From NCBI GenBank assembly GCA_004292755.1, contig RDXE01000062.1, forward strand, positions 1-38,727: DNA of 38,727 nt, read 5' to 3'. The DNA comes from Alphaproteobacteria bacterium (GTDB taxonomy: Bacteria > Pseudomonadota > Alphaproteobacteria > Elsterales > Elsteraceae). Shown here piece after piece: positions 19,047 to 26,607 of the stretch. The position numbers and the translations under genes were made by a program. The notes beneath the pieces were generated by a model that made no database searches, had not been told where the DNA came from, and saw nothing but the letters and a program-made list of their open reading frames with translations. Position 1 is the first letter of the stretch. Each line of letters starts with the position of its first letter.

Positions 19047-20510
19047 TCACCGCGCCGCCGTCCAAGCAGGCAGTGGCGTTGCGAGCACGGCTGACAGCGC
19101 GGACAGCGCATCCTCAGCCACCCGATAGCGGCTGACCAGCGCCTCAGCGTCTGCGCGCCGGGTGGGGTCGGGGAGGATGCGCTCGGCCACGGTCACCATG
19201 GCGTGCTGGGCGGCTGCCAAATCGCCATGGGTGCCAAGGGCGACGCTTGCGGCAATCGCGGCACCGGCGAGGCCGGGTTCAGGGGTGGCGACGCGTTCAA
19301 CGGGGCGGCCCAGCACATCGGCCTTGATCGCGGTCCAATGTTCACTGCTGGCACCACCACCGCCGAAGCGCACGGCCTCTACTGATTGGCCGCGGGCGGC
19401 TTCGGCGCGGTCGAGAACCAGGCGGTTCAGGCAGGCGATGCCCTCCAGCACGGCCCAGGCGATGTCAGGTGCGCCATGACGGCGATTGAGGCCCAGGAAA
19501 CTCCCCCGCCGGGTGCTGTCCCAGAACGGTACCCGTGCGCCGGTCAGGTGCGGCAGGAACAACACCGGGCTGGGGTCACGGGCACCGGCCAACAGCCCAT
19601 CCAGGATTGGGCCAACAGGGCCGCGCTTGCCCAGCAAATCGAGCAACCACACCAAACAGTCGGCGCCGGCCTGCATCGGCCCGCCCAGATGCCAGAGGCC
19701 GTGGGCCCAATCCAGCGAGAGCAAGCCATCGGCTGCGAGCGGTTGGTCGCTCACCACGCCCAACACCTCGGTGGTGCCCGACAGGCTGTAGCACCCACCC
19801 GCGCGCATCGCACCCAAGCCCAATGCTGCGGCCCAGGTGTCGGTTGCCATGCGGATCACGGGCACGCCTGCCAAGCGCCCCAATGCCCCTGGCAGCCCCG
19901 CACGCACGGGGGCCAGCACCTCCACCGGATTGCCCAGTGGCGGCAGCAGATCGGGCAAACCGGCGGCGGCCGCCAAGTCCCTGGTCATGCTCAAGCGACT
20001 GAGCGAGACGGTGTCCGAGGCAACCACACCGGTCAGCCGGGCATTCAACCAATCCTTGGGATCGACCACAGCGACTGTTGCCGCCAGGGCCTCGGGCTCT
20101 CGGTCCGCCAGCCACCACAGCCGAGCCAGCGGGTGGAAGGCATTCAGGCCCGCACGCTCAGGGTGATCCACCGGCAGCCGCGCCAGAAGACCGGCCAAGG
20201 TGGCATCCGCCCGGCTGTCGTGCCACAGCAGGGCTGAGCGCACGGGTTGCCCATCGGCCCCCACCAGCACCTGGCTGCGGGTGATCCCGGTGATCGCGAT
20301 TGCAGCAGCCTCCTCGGGATCGAGTGCTTCGACTGCGGCGAGCATGGCTGCCCACCATTGCCGGGGGGAGGTTTCAGCTGTGCCATCGGCATCCAACCGA
20401 TGGGTGAGGGGAATGCTGACCAACGCCCCCAAGCGCCCGCTGCGATCGACCATGCCCGCGCGCAGCGAGCTGCCACCGATATCGACGGTCAGAATGCCAG
20501 CGTCGCTCAT
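19047..20510 (-). CDS. FGGY-family carbohydrate kinase
   Basis: The 487-residue product is an FGGY sugar kinase. The N-terminal phosphate-1 motif is LTVDIGGSSLRAG, the substrate region is LLWHDSRADATLAG, the ATP-domain motifs are YSLSGTTEVLG and FGGGGASSEHW, and the C-terminus has GLAGAAIAASVALG. Family members phosphorylate xylulose, gluconate, ribulose, glycerol and related sugars; the substrate here is not readable. The ATG at 20510 overlaps the stop of the RraA-like gene (ATGA), so the two are coupled, and myo-inositol oxygenase lies upstream. A substrate derived from glucuronate, such as a ketopentose, is an inference from context. Confidence 0.9.
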   Translation of the reverse strand: MSDAGILTVDIGGSSLRAGMVDRSGRLGALVSIPLTHRLDADGTAETSPRQWWAAMLAAVEALDPEEAAAIAITGITRSQVLVGADGQPVRSALLWHDSRADATLAGLLARLPVDHPERAGLNAFHPLARLWWLADREPEALAATVAVVDPKDWLNARLTGVVASDTVSLSRLSMTRDLAAAAGLPDLLPPLGNPVEVLAPVRAGLPGALGRLAGVPVIRMATDTWAAALGLGAMRAGGCYSLSGTTEVLGVVSDQPLAADGLLSLDWAHGLWHLGGPMQAGADCLVWLLDLLGKRGPVGPILDGLLAGARDPSPVLFLPHLTGARVPFWDSTRRGSFLGLNRRHGAPDIAWAVLEGIACLNRLVLDRAEAARGQSVEAVRFGGGGASSEHWTAIKADVLGRPVERVATPEPGLAGAAIAASVALGTHGDLAAAQHAMVTVAERILPDPTRRADAEALVSRYRVAEDALSALSAVLATPLPAWTAAR

Positions 20511-21244
20511 AAGCCTGAGCCTCCAGCCCGCAAGGATTCCTCCCGCCACGCCTCATAGCGCGCCTTGGTTTCGGCATTGGGTGGGTAGAGACCGGGCAGC
20601 GGCACGCCGCGCTCCACCTCCTGCATCAACCACCCTTCCAGCCGCTCATTCTCGACACCGGCCTCGGCCACGGCCTCAACCAGCGCCTGGGGAATCAGCA
20701 CGGCGCCATCGGCGTCAACCACCACCACGTCGTTCGGCTTCACGCACACGCCACCGCAGCCAATGGTCTCCTGCCAATTGACAAAGGTGAGGGAGGCGAC
20801 CGACGGCGGAGCGGCGGCACCCTGACACCAGACGGGCAGCCCTGTGCCCAGCACACCGGCCATGTCGCGCATCGCACCATCGGTGACCAGAGCGGCGACA
20901 CCGCGCTTGACCATGCGGGCCGACAGGATGTCCCCAAAAATACCAGCGTCGGTCACCCCCATCGCATCGGCCACCACCACCACGCCGGGCGCCATGGCTT
21001 CAATGGCGGCGCGGGTAGAGATCGGGTGCGACCAGCTTTCTGGCGTCGCTAAGTCTTCCCGAGCCGGGACAAAGCGCAAGGTGAAGGCGCGGCCAACAAT
21101 GCGGCCCTGATCCGGGCGGATCGGCTTGGTCCCCCGCATCCACACTGACCGCAGCCCCTTCTTCAACAGAATGGTGGTGATGCTGGCAGTGGTAATGCCT
21201 TCCAGGGCCTTGCGCACGTCATCAGCGAGGGGGAGCACATCCAT
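20507..21244 (-). CDS. RraA-like family protein (possible aldolase/decarboxylase)
   Basis: The 245-residue product belongs to the RraA/HMG-CHA aldolase superfamily, with VVVADAMGVTDAGIFGDILS and the metal/substrate motif TDGAMRDM, where R and D are the key residues. Members include inhibitors of RNase E and metal-dependent pyruvate aldolases or oxaloacetate decarboxylases that act in sugar-acid and aromatic breakdown. The C-terminal extension (about residues 205-245) is longer than in E. coli RraA. Its place between myo-inositol oxygenase and a sugar kinase favours a metabolic role over RNase control, but this is inference. Confidence 0.85.
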   Translation of the reverse strand: MDVLPLADDVRKALEGITTASITTILLKKGLRSVWMRGTKPIRPDQGRIVGRAFTLRFVPAREDLATPESWSHPISTRAAIEAMAPGVVVVADAMGVTDAGIFGDILSARMVKRGVAALVTDGAMRDMAGVLGTGLPVWCQGAAAPPSVASLTFVNWQETIGCGGVCVKPNDVVVVDADGAVLIPQALVEAVAEAGVENERLEGWLMQEVERGVPLPGLYPPNAETKARYEAWREESLRAGGSGL

Positions 21245-21291
21245 CTTTGGTCTTTCTCAGCGGACTTGAGGGGAAACGAGCAGGTGGCTGG

Positions 21292-22077
21292 CTACCAGTC
21301 CAGCGTGTCGGGGAGGAACTCCGCCACCAAGTCCTGATAGTACGGCTTCAACTTGGTCCAATCGGGCGCCACCGGCGACTTGGTGTAAAGATCATAGGCG
21401 TTGAACCGGCGAACCTGATCCAGCAGGCGCTGGTCGGCGGGGCGCAACAGGTGGTGATAGGCCCCCTCGCGATGGATCGGATAGCAGGAGTGATAGCGGA
21501 TCATCGCCAACCCCTCCATCGGCAAGTAGGGGCGCACGACGTGGTAGAGATACTCGTCATGACCCCACGACATCTCCAACGCTTCCAGGCCGCAGCCGGG
21601 CTGATAAATGCCGTTCGGGCTCTGCAGCAGGGGATCATCCCGATCCGGGTTGGCGTCCAGAAACTCCCGATAGACGATGCTATCGGCCCAGGCGCAGCCA
21701 ACAGGATAGGTATCGCCGACCACCGCCCATTGCGGTTCGCCAAACAGGCACAGCACCTTGCCCAGATCGTGGATGAACCCGGTCAGTTGAAACCAGCGCT
21801 CACCCCCATCGGCGCGGATCGCCTCAGCAGTTTGCAGCGCGTGGACAATCTGCGACTGGTCCAGATCCGGGTCGCTGTCATCAACCAATTGGTCCAGATA
21901 CTCAACAGCCTGCCACACCCCCATGCGCCGGTGGGTCAGCCCGCCATACTCCGCCTGTTTCTGGCGCGCGAAGGCGAGGGTCTGTTTGGCGTGATGCTCG
22001 CGATAGAACGCCTGAACTGAGGCGCGTGCCTCGGCCGCATAGTCGCGAAAGCCAGTGGTGTCGGCGGCAAGGGCCAT
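21292..22077 (-). CDS. myo-Inositol oxygenase (MIOX)
   Basis: The 261-residue product matches animal and plant MIOX from end to end, with very close segments such as [27 protein letters not shown] and [15 protein letters not shown] is a diiron HD-domain oxygenase that splits myo-inositol to D-glucuronate using O2. All six iron ligands are present by alignment: H79, H103, D104, H173, H196, D229; the substrate-binding Lys is K107. It has no signal peptide. It starts 51 bp after the EamA gene and lies 47 bp before the RraA-like gene, all on one strand. This enzyme is common in eukaryotes and patchy in bacteria. Confidence 0.96.
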   Translation of the reverse strand: MALAADTTGFRDYAAEARASVQAFYREHHAKQTLAFARQKQAEYGGLTHRRMGVWQAVEYLDQLVDDSDPDLDQSQIVHALQTAEAIRADGGERWFQLTGFIHDLGKVLCLFGEPQWAVVGDTYPVGCAWADSIVYREFLDANPDRDDPLLQSPNGIYQPGCGLEALEMSWGHDEYLYHVVRPYLPMEGLAMIRYHSCYPIHREGAYHHLLRPADQRLLDQVRRFNAYDLYTKSPVAPDWTKLKPYYQDLVAEFLPDTLDW

Positions 22078-22128
22078 GTCAGTGATCCCGGACTTGTCCG
22101 CTGAGCGTCCGACTGGCCGGGCAGAAAA

Positions 22129-23004
22129 TCAACCCCGAAGGCGGCTGCCGACCACCACTGCCACCAGCACCGCCAGCATACCCAACACTTGGGCTGGGGC
22201 AATCGCTTCCCCCAGCACGATGGCGGCTAGGGCTAGGCTGGCAACGGGCAGCACAGCTGTCGCCAGCGCTGCCTCCGCTCCCGAGAGGCGGGCGGCGCCA
22301 GCATACCAGAACACGAAGCCGAGCAGCGTTGGCACCGCTGCGTACCAGACGACGCTCAGCAAGGCCGCGTCACTAACCGGGGTGAGCCATGCTTGCTCCC
22401 ACAGCGCGCCGGGTACGGACAAGAGCAGGCCAAGCCCTGTCATCAGGGCAGATTGCACGACCGGGGGGATTGGCGCCCGCAACCGCTTGTTCAGCAGCAG
22501 AAACGCCGCCTCGGCGGCAACGGCGCTGAGGATCAACCCATTGCCAAGCAGCGCATCCGCGGAAAGCGTCACCCCCTCCCCCGCCGTGACAAGGCCAACG
22601 CCGACCAGCGCCAAACCAATCGCCAGCACTTGCGCCCGCTGTGGCCGCTCGCCCAGCGCGATCCAGGCGAGTAAAGCGACCATCGCCGTCAAACTGCCGG
22701 AGATCACACCAGCCGTTGCAGCACTGGTAAGGCGCGTGCCGAGGATCACCAGCACCATGTAGCCAACGCTGCCCAGTGCCGCCTGCACGGTCAGCAACAG
22801 CCAGGAGGCGCGGTCCAGCCGGGGCAGCCGGTGGCCAACGACGGCCATCCACACCGCGAACACGGGCAGCGCCAAACTGAAGCGCAGCACGGCTGCAGTA
22901 AAGGGGGGCAGCCCCTGCCCAATCAGTTTGGCTGCGATGACGATGGTTGCGACTGTGACCATCGCCAAGCCGCAGAACACAAACCCAAGACCGCGCGAAC
23001 CCAT
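22129..23004 (-). CDS. EamA/DMT-family transporter
   Basis: The 291-residue, very hydrophobic product has about ten transmembrane helices in two EamA repeats (first ending near LLAWIALGERPQR, second near LAAIVLGEAIAP). DMT transporters usually export amino acids, sugars or metabolites across the inner membrane; the substrate is not readable. A strong GAGGAGGAG ribosome site precedes the start. It follows an AraC-type regulator by 76 bp, a common pairing, and is 51 bp upstream of MIOX, so it may be in the same transcript. Whether it serves inositol use is unknown. Confidence 0.92.
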   Translation of the reverse strand: MGSRGLGFVFCGLAMVTVATIVIAAKLIGQGLPPFTAAVLRFSLALPVFAVWMAVVGHRLPRLDRASWLLLTVQAALGSVGYMVLVILGTRLTSAATAGVISGSLTAMVALLAWIALGERPQRAQVLAIGLALVGVGLVTAGEGVTLSADALLGNGLILSAVAAEAAFLLLNKRLRAPIPPVVQSALMTGLGLLLSVPGALWEQAWLTPVSDAALLSVVWYAAVPTLLGFVFWYAGAARLSGAEAALATAVLPVASLALAAIVLGEAIAPAQVLGMLAVLVAVVVGSRLRG

Positions 23005-23080
23005 ACCCCATCTCCTCCTCTGGTGCGGGGAGACGGTGGGATGATCCGCGCATCGGGGTCTTGAACAGAGGTGCGCGATC

Positions 23081-23884
23081 TTACGCCAGGGCTGCCGCCC
23101 AGGCGCCTGGGGTGGCGCCGGTGACGCGCACGAAGGCTCGGGTCATGTGGCTTTGGTCGGCAAAGCCGGCGGCAACTGCCGCCTCCGCCAGGGGGGTGGC
23201 GGCGCGGATCAAGGCTTGGGCGCGCTGCACCCGCAAGGTTTGGCGCAAGCTGTGCGGGCTCTGACCCGTTGCCCGGCGCACCCCGCGCAGCAGCTGAAAC
23301 CGGCTGAGCCCGACCAGGGCGGCCAAGTCGCTCAAGCTGTGCTCGCTGGCGGGATCATCCTGCAGACACTCCAGCACGCGCCGCACCGCAGGCGGTGGCT
23401 GGCGGATCGGCTGTCCCGTGGTGTGCCGCGCCAAAAGGTGGGCAAACACAGTCAGTACAGCTTCCTCGCGCGCCCAGCTGTCAGCGTTTGCCTGAGTCGC
23501 GGCGTGGTAGGCGCGAGCGACGGCGCTGGCCAGGGGTGTATCCTGGATCACCGGGCGGGTGATCGCCACAAGGTCCCCCCTGGCAATGCCCGCCTCGTGC
23601 GCAGCTGTGCTGAACAAGCCGGGCGTGAGATACAGCATCCGCCAGCCGCGCGGCCCGTCGATCGGCGCGCCGTCATGCACTTCGCCAGGGTTGACGGTGA
23701 TCACATCCCCCGCCAGTGCCTCCACGGGCCCCCGACCAGAGGCGGAGCGTTGTCCGCCCCGTCCAATCACGCCGATGCCAAAGCCATCGTGGCTGTGGCG
23801 GTCAAACGACAAGTCCGTCCACGCCGCGGTGGCGCTGACACCCGCGACAAAACTTCGCCGCACCTGCACCCGCACCGTTGCCAT
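23081..23884 (-). CDS. AraC-family transcriptional regulator
   Basis: The 267-residue product has an N-terminal cupin-type ligand domain (SFDRHSHDGFGIGVI and GDVITVNPGEVHDG) and a C-terminal double helix-turn-helix with SLSDLAALVGLSRFQLLRGV and EAAVAAGFADQSHMTRAF. It should bind a small effector and control nearby genes, most simply the EamA transporter directly downstream and perhaps the MIOX operon. The start at 23884 is taken because the conserved part begins there; 12 more codons are open upstream. Codon use is host-like. Confidence 0.92.
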   Translation of the reverse strand: MATVRVQVRRSFVAGVSATAAWTDLSFDRHSHDGFGIGVIGRGGQRSASGRGPVEALAGDVITVNPGEVHDGAPIDGPRGWRMLYLTPGLFSTAAHEAGIARGDLVAITRPVIQDTPLASAVARAYHAATQANADSWAREEAVLTVFAHLLARHTTGQPIRQPPPAVRRVLECLQDDPASEHSLSDLAALVGLSRFQLLRGVRRATGQSPHSLRQTLRVQRAQALIRAATPLAEAAVAAGFADQSHMTRAFVRVTGATPGAWAAALA

Positions 23885-24012
23885 GGCGCAGTCGATAGCA
23901 CATCGGCACCCACTCAGCACCCAGCCAAGGGCGCACAGGACGACAAGACAACTCTGTCTTGCACCCTCCTTCTGCGCCGCTTGGCGAGGTGATCCAGGTT
24001 GGCCGCGAGCGG

Positions 24013-24735
24013 CTACCGCGCCAACCGACCGCCCCCATCAATGTCGAGGATGGCGCCGGTCAGATAGGGATTGGTGAGGGTGAGGAGGATAGCAGCAGCG
24101 AGGTCGCCCGGCTGGCCAATTCGGCGCGCCGGGAGGCGGCTGGCAGCGCTGGTGAACATCGCCTCCCGGTCTGGGGCTGGCATCCAGTCATAGGCTTCGG
24201 TTGCCACCAAACCCGGAGAGACGCTGTTGACCCGGCGGGGTGCCAACTCAACCGCCAGGGTTTGCCCCATGGCATGAACCCCGGCATTGATGGCCGCCAG
24301 TGCGGCTGTGCCCGGCATCGCCATCCGGCCCGCTGCACCACCGACCAGAGTGATCGCGCCATCGGTCGCCATCTGCGGCAAGCCCAGGCGCACCATCGTC
24401 CAGTACCCGACCAGCTTGTTGTCGAGCGCCGCGCGCAGCTTGACGGCGTCGATCTCGCCAATCGCTCCCCAGGCGACGGCGCTTGAGGCTGTGAGCACCA
24501 AATGATCAAAGCGGCCAACCTGATGATAGAACCGCTGGACACTGGCCTCATCGCTGAAATCCACCGGGGCAGCGCTGGCGCTCTGGCCCAGTTGGGCAAC
24601 GGCGTCATCCAGGCGGGCCTGCGTGCGACCAGCAATCACGGCATGACCCTGTGCTGCAATCACGCAAGCGGCGACCGCGGCGCCGATTCCGCTGGCGCCG
24701 CCAACGATGATGACACGACGGTTGGCGAGGCTCAT
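24013..24735 (-). CDS. SDR-fold protein with atypical active site
   Basis: The 240-residue product has the short-chain dehydrogenase Rossmann fold: cofactor loop GGASGIG (12-18), AGRTQARL with R37 suggesting NADP(H), and the late PGLVATEAY segment. The usual catalytic Ser-Tyr-Lys set is missing. Where YxxxK should stand it reads LAAIN (L146, N150), and the Ser position reads GG (132-133). The tetrad Asn may be N106. I recall a divergent SDR subgroup with a similar AAxN segment, so this may be a subfamily trait rather than decay. The start overlaps the stop of the reductase gene upstream (ATGA). Confidence 0.85.
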   Translation of the reverse strand: MSLANRRVIIVGGASGIGAAVAACVIAAQGHAVIAGRTQARLDDAVAQLGQSASAAPVDFSDEASVQRFYHQVGRFDHLVLTASSAVAWGAIGEIDAVKLRAALDNKLVGYWTMVRLGLPQMATDGAITLVGGAAGRMAMPGTAALAAINAGVHAMGQTLAVELAPRRVNSVSPGLVATEAYDWMPAPDREAMFTSAASRLPARRIGQPGDLAAAILLTLTNPYLTGAILDIDGGGRLAR

Positions 24736-25379
24736 GGCTGGCCTCCTGCTGCGCGCACGGCTGCAAAGGCCCACGCCCGACCAAGACCGCGAACCAGGGC
24801 TTGGTTGATCCACACCATCGCGAAATGCTCCAGATGGCGGGCCTGCACGATGCCCCCGGCATCCAGCCCCTCGAAGCCAAGGTCGCCAACCAGACGCAGG
24901 GCAACTGCCCGCGCGGCGTCGTCATCGCCCGCCACGAACATCACCGGCGGCACTGGCAGATCGCGCGCCCGGTGCATCATTTCAAACCCCACCTGGTTCA
25001 TCGCCTTCACCACCCGGGCCGTGGGGATCAGGGCTGCCACCCGCTCACCACCCGACACGCCGTCTGGCTGATCGATGCCGAGGCGACCATTGGCAACGGT
25101 GACAGGGTTGGTGCAGTCCAGCAGCACCTTGCCGTGGAGCGCCCCGAGTGAGTTGGCCGTCTCTGCCACGGCACCCCATGGCACGGTCAGGGCAATCACA
25201 TCGCCAGCGGCGGCGGCCTCGGCGATGGTCATCACAGCGCAGCCGAGCGCTGCGGCTTTGAGTTGGGTGTCGGCCTGCTCTGGACTGCGGGAGCCCAGGA
25301 TCACCTCATGCCCAGCGGCGCGCCACCCTTCGGCCAGTGCAGTTCCAACCGGACCCGCGCCAATCACGGCTATCTTCAT
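24732..25379 (-). CDS. NADPH-dependent F420 reductase-like NAD(P)-binding protein
   Basis: The 215-residue product begins MKIAVIGAGPVGTALAEGW, a dinucleotide-binding fold, followed by LGSRSPEQ, DVIALTVPWGAVAE and LLDCTNPV, the signature of the NADP oxidoreductase/F420-dependent family. In bacteria without F420 such proteins are predicted NADP-dependent reductases of unknown substrate. ATG 25379 is placed by the Rossmann strand. It is translationally coupled to the SDR-like gene and divergent from a LysR regulator 73 bp away, which is likely its controller. Confidence 0.88.
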   Translation of the reverse strand: MKIAVIGAGPVGTALAEGWRAAGHEVILGSRSPEQADTQLKAAALGCAVMTIAEAAAAGDVIALTVPWGAVAETANSLGALHGKVLLDCTNPVTVANGRLGIDQPDGVSGGERVAALIPTARVVKAMNQVGFEMMHRARDLPVPPVMFVAGDDDAARAVALRLVGDLGFEGLDAGGIVQARHLEHFAMVWINQALVRGLGRAWAFAAVRAAGGQP

Positions 25380-25452
25380 TCTCAGTCTCCCATGGGCATT
25401 GCCCTGGGGTTGGATAGCGGGTAGGTCATTTTGACGAAAGCGAACTCGGTTC

Positions 25453-26373
25453 ATGTCAGAATTCAGAAATCTTGAATTGAGACGCCTCGACCTGATGGTG
25501 CTCCTGGTGTTTCTGGGATTGCTGCGTCAGCGCAAGGCAGCGTTGGTGGCCGAGCAGCTGGGGGTAACGCCATCCACCATCAGCCATGCGCTGCAGCGGT
25601 TGCGCGATGTGTTTGGCGATCCACTGTTCCTGCGCCGTCCCCATGGTTTGGAGCCGACCGACGTTGCCCTGCAGCTGGAGGCACCGGTGCGCGCGGCTGT
25701 TGAGGCGTTGGACAGCGCGCTTGCAGGGCCGCAAGCATTTGACCCCGCCCGCAGCACCGCCACCCTCACCCTGACTGGCTATGATGGTGAATTGGCCACG
25801 CTGGTGCCGGGCCTTGCCAAGCGCCTACTCACCGTCGCTCCCGGCATGCGCTTGATCGCGCGGGCGTTGGGGCGCGCTCAGGCCCTGGCAGCGCTTGATG
25901 ATGGCAGTGTTGATCTGGCCCTTGGCGTGTTCCCGCACCTCGGTCGGGATAACATCGCCGATCCCTTGCTCCGCGATGGCTTTGCTGTGGTGCTGCGGGC
26001 CGACGATCCCCGCGCGACCGACACACTCACCCTGGAGGGCTACTTGGCCGCCCGCCACCTCGTGGTGTCGCCGGGCGGTGATTTGCAGGGGTTGGTGGAT
26101 GACCTGCTGGCGGCGCGCGGCCTCAGCCGCCAAGTTGTGATCGCCGCGCCCTTGTTTCTACCGGCGCTTGCCATGGTGGCCGAGACAGGTGTGATCGCGA
26201 CCGTGCCCAGCCGGATCGCCCGCCGCTTTGCCCCTGCGTTCGGCCTAGTGGTGCAGGACGCCCCGCTGCCCATCCACACGTTCGAGATTACAGCCGCCCG
26301 CCACCGCCGCAACGCTCGCAACCCGATGCTCGAATGGGTGGTGACCGAACTGCAGACCATCGGCGCGGCCTAA
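25453..26373 (+). CDS. LysR-family transcriptional regulator
   Basis: The 306-residue product has an N-terminal winged helix-turn-helix (residues about 10-68, with LVAEQLGVTPSTISHALQRL and FGDPLFLRR) and a LysR-type effector-binding domain of the NodD-like subgroup. It is divergent from the reductase-SDR pair, the standard layout for a LysR regulator and its target. The 73-bp shared region probably holds its operator, though no clear T-N11-A palindrome is picked out. The effector is unknown. Confidence 0.93.
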   Translation: MSEFRNLELRRLDLMVLLVFLGLLRQRKAALVAEQLGVTPSTISHALQRLRDVFGDPLFLRRPHGLEPTDVALQLEAPVRAAVEALDSALAGPQAFDPARSTATLTLTGYDGELATLVPGLAKRLLTVAPGMRLIARALGRAQALAALDDGSVDLALGVFPHLGRDNIADPLLRDGFAVVLRADDPRATDTLTLEGYLAARHLVVSPGGDLQGLVDDLLAARGLSRQVVIAAPLFLPALAMVAETGVIATVPSRIARRFAPAFGLVVQDAPLPIHTFEITAARHRRNARNPMLEWVVTELQTIGAA

Positions 26374-26442
26374 CGGTCATCACTCCGCCACGCTGTGATT
26401 CGCGCAATCGGCAGCGATAAGAGGCAGACAGGGAGCGGGGAG

Positions 26443-26519
<77 letters not shown>

Positions 26520-26551
26520 GTCGTCGGCATGGTTAGCACGCCCAACCGCGC

Positions 26552-26568
26552 CCGCCAAGCCGCTTGAT
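26552..26568. repeat. 17-bp direct repeat, left copy (putative attachment/target-site repeat)
   Basis: CCGCCAAGCCGCTTGAT is identical, and in the same orientation, at 32003-32019. The two copies bracket the low-GC block with the giant helicase-nuclease gene. This copy lies between tRNA-Arg and the stop of that gene. Confidence 0.8.
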
Positions 26569-26607
26569 AACCGGTCCAGGCTGACCGCGAGATTGCTTTT
26601 CTGAGGC

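Noticed and set aside
22089-22100. CGGAC-TT-GTCCG palindrome 11 bp before the myo-inositol oxygenase start
   Set aside because: Possible operator, but 5-bp arms of this kind are expected by chance in GC-rich DNA and no second copy was seen near the AraC or EamA genes.
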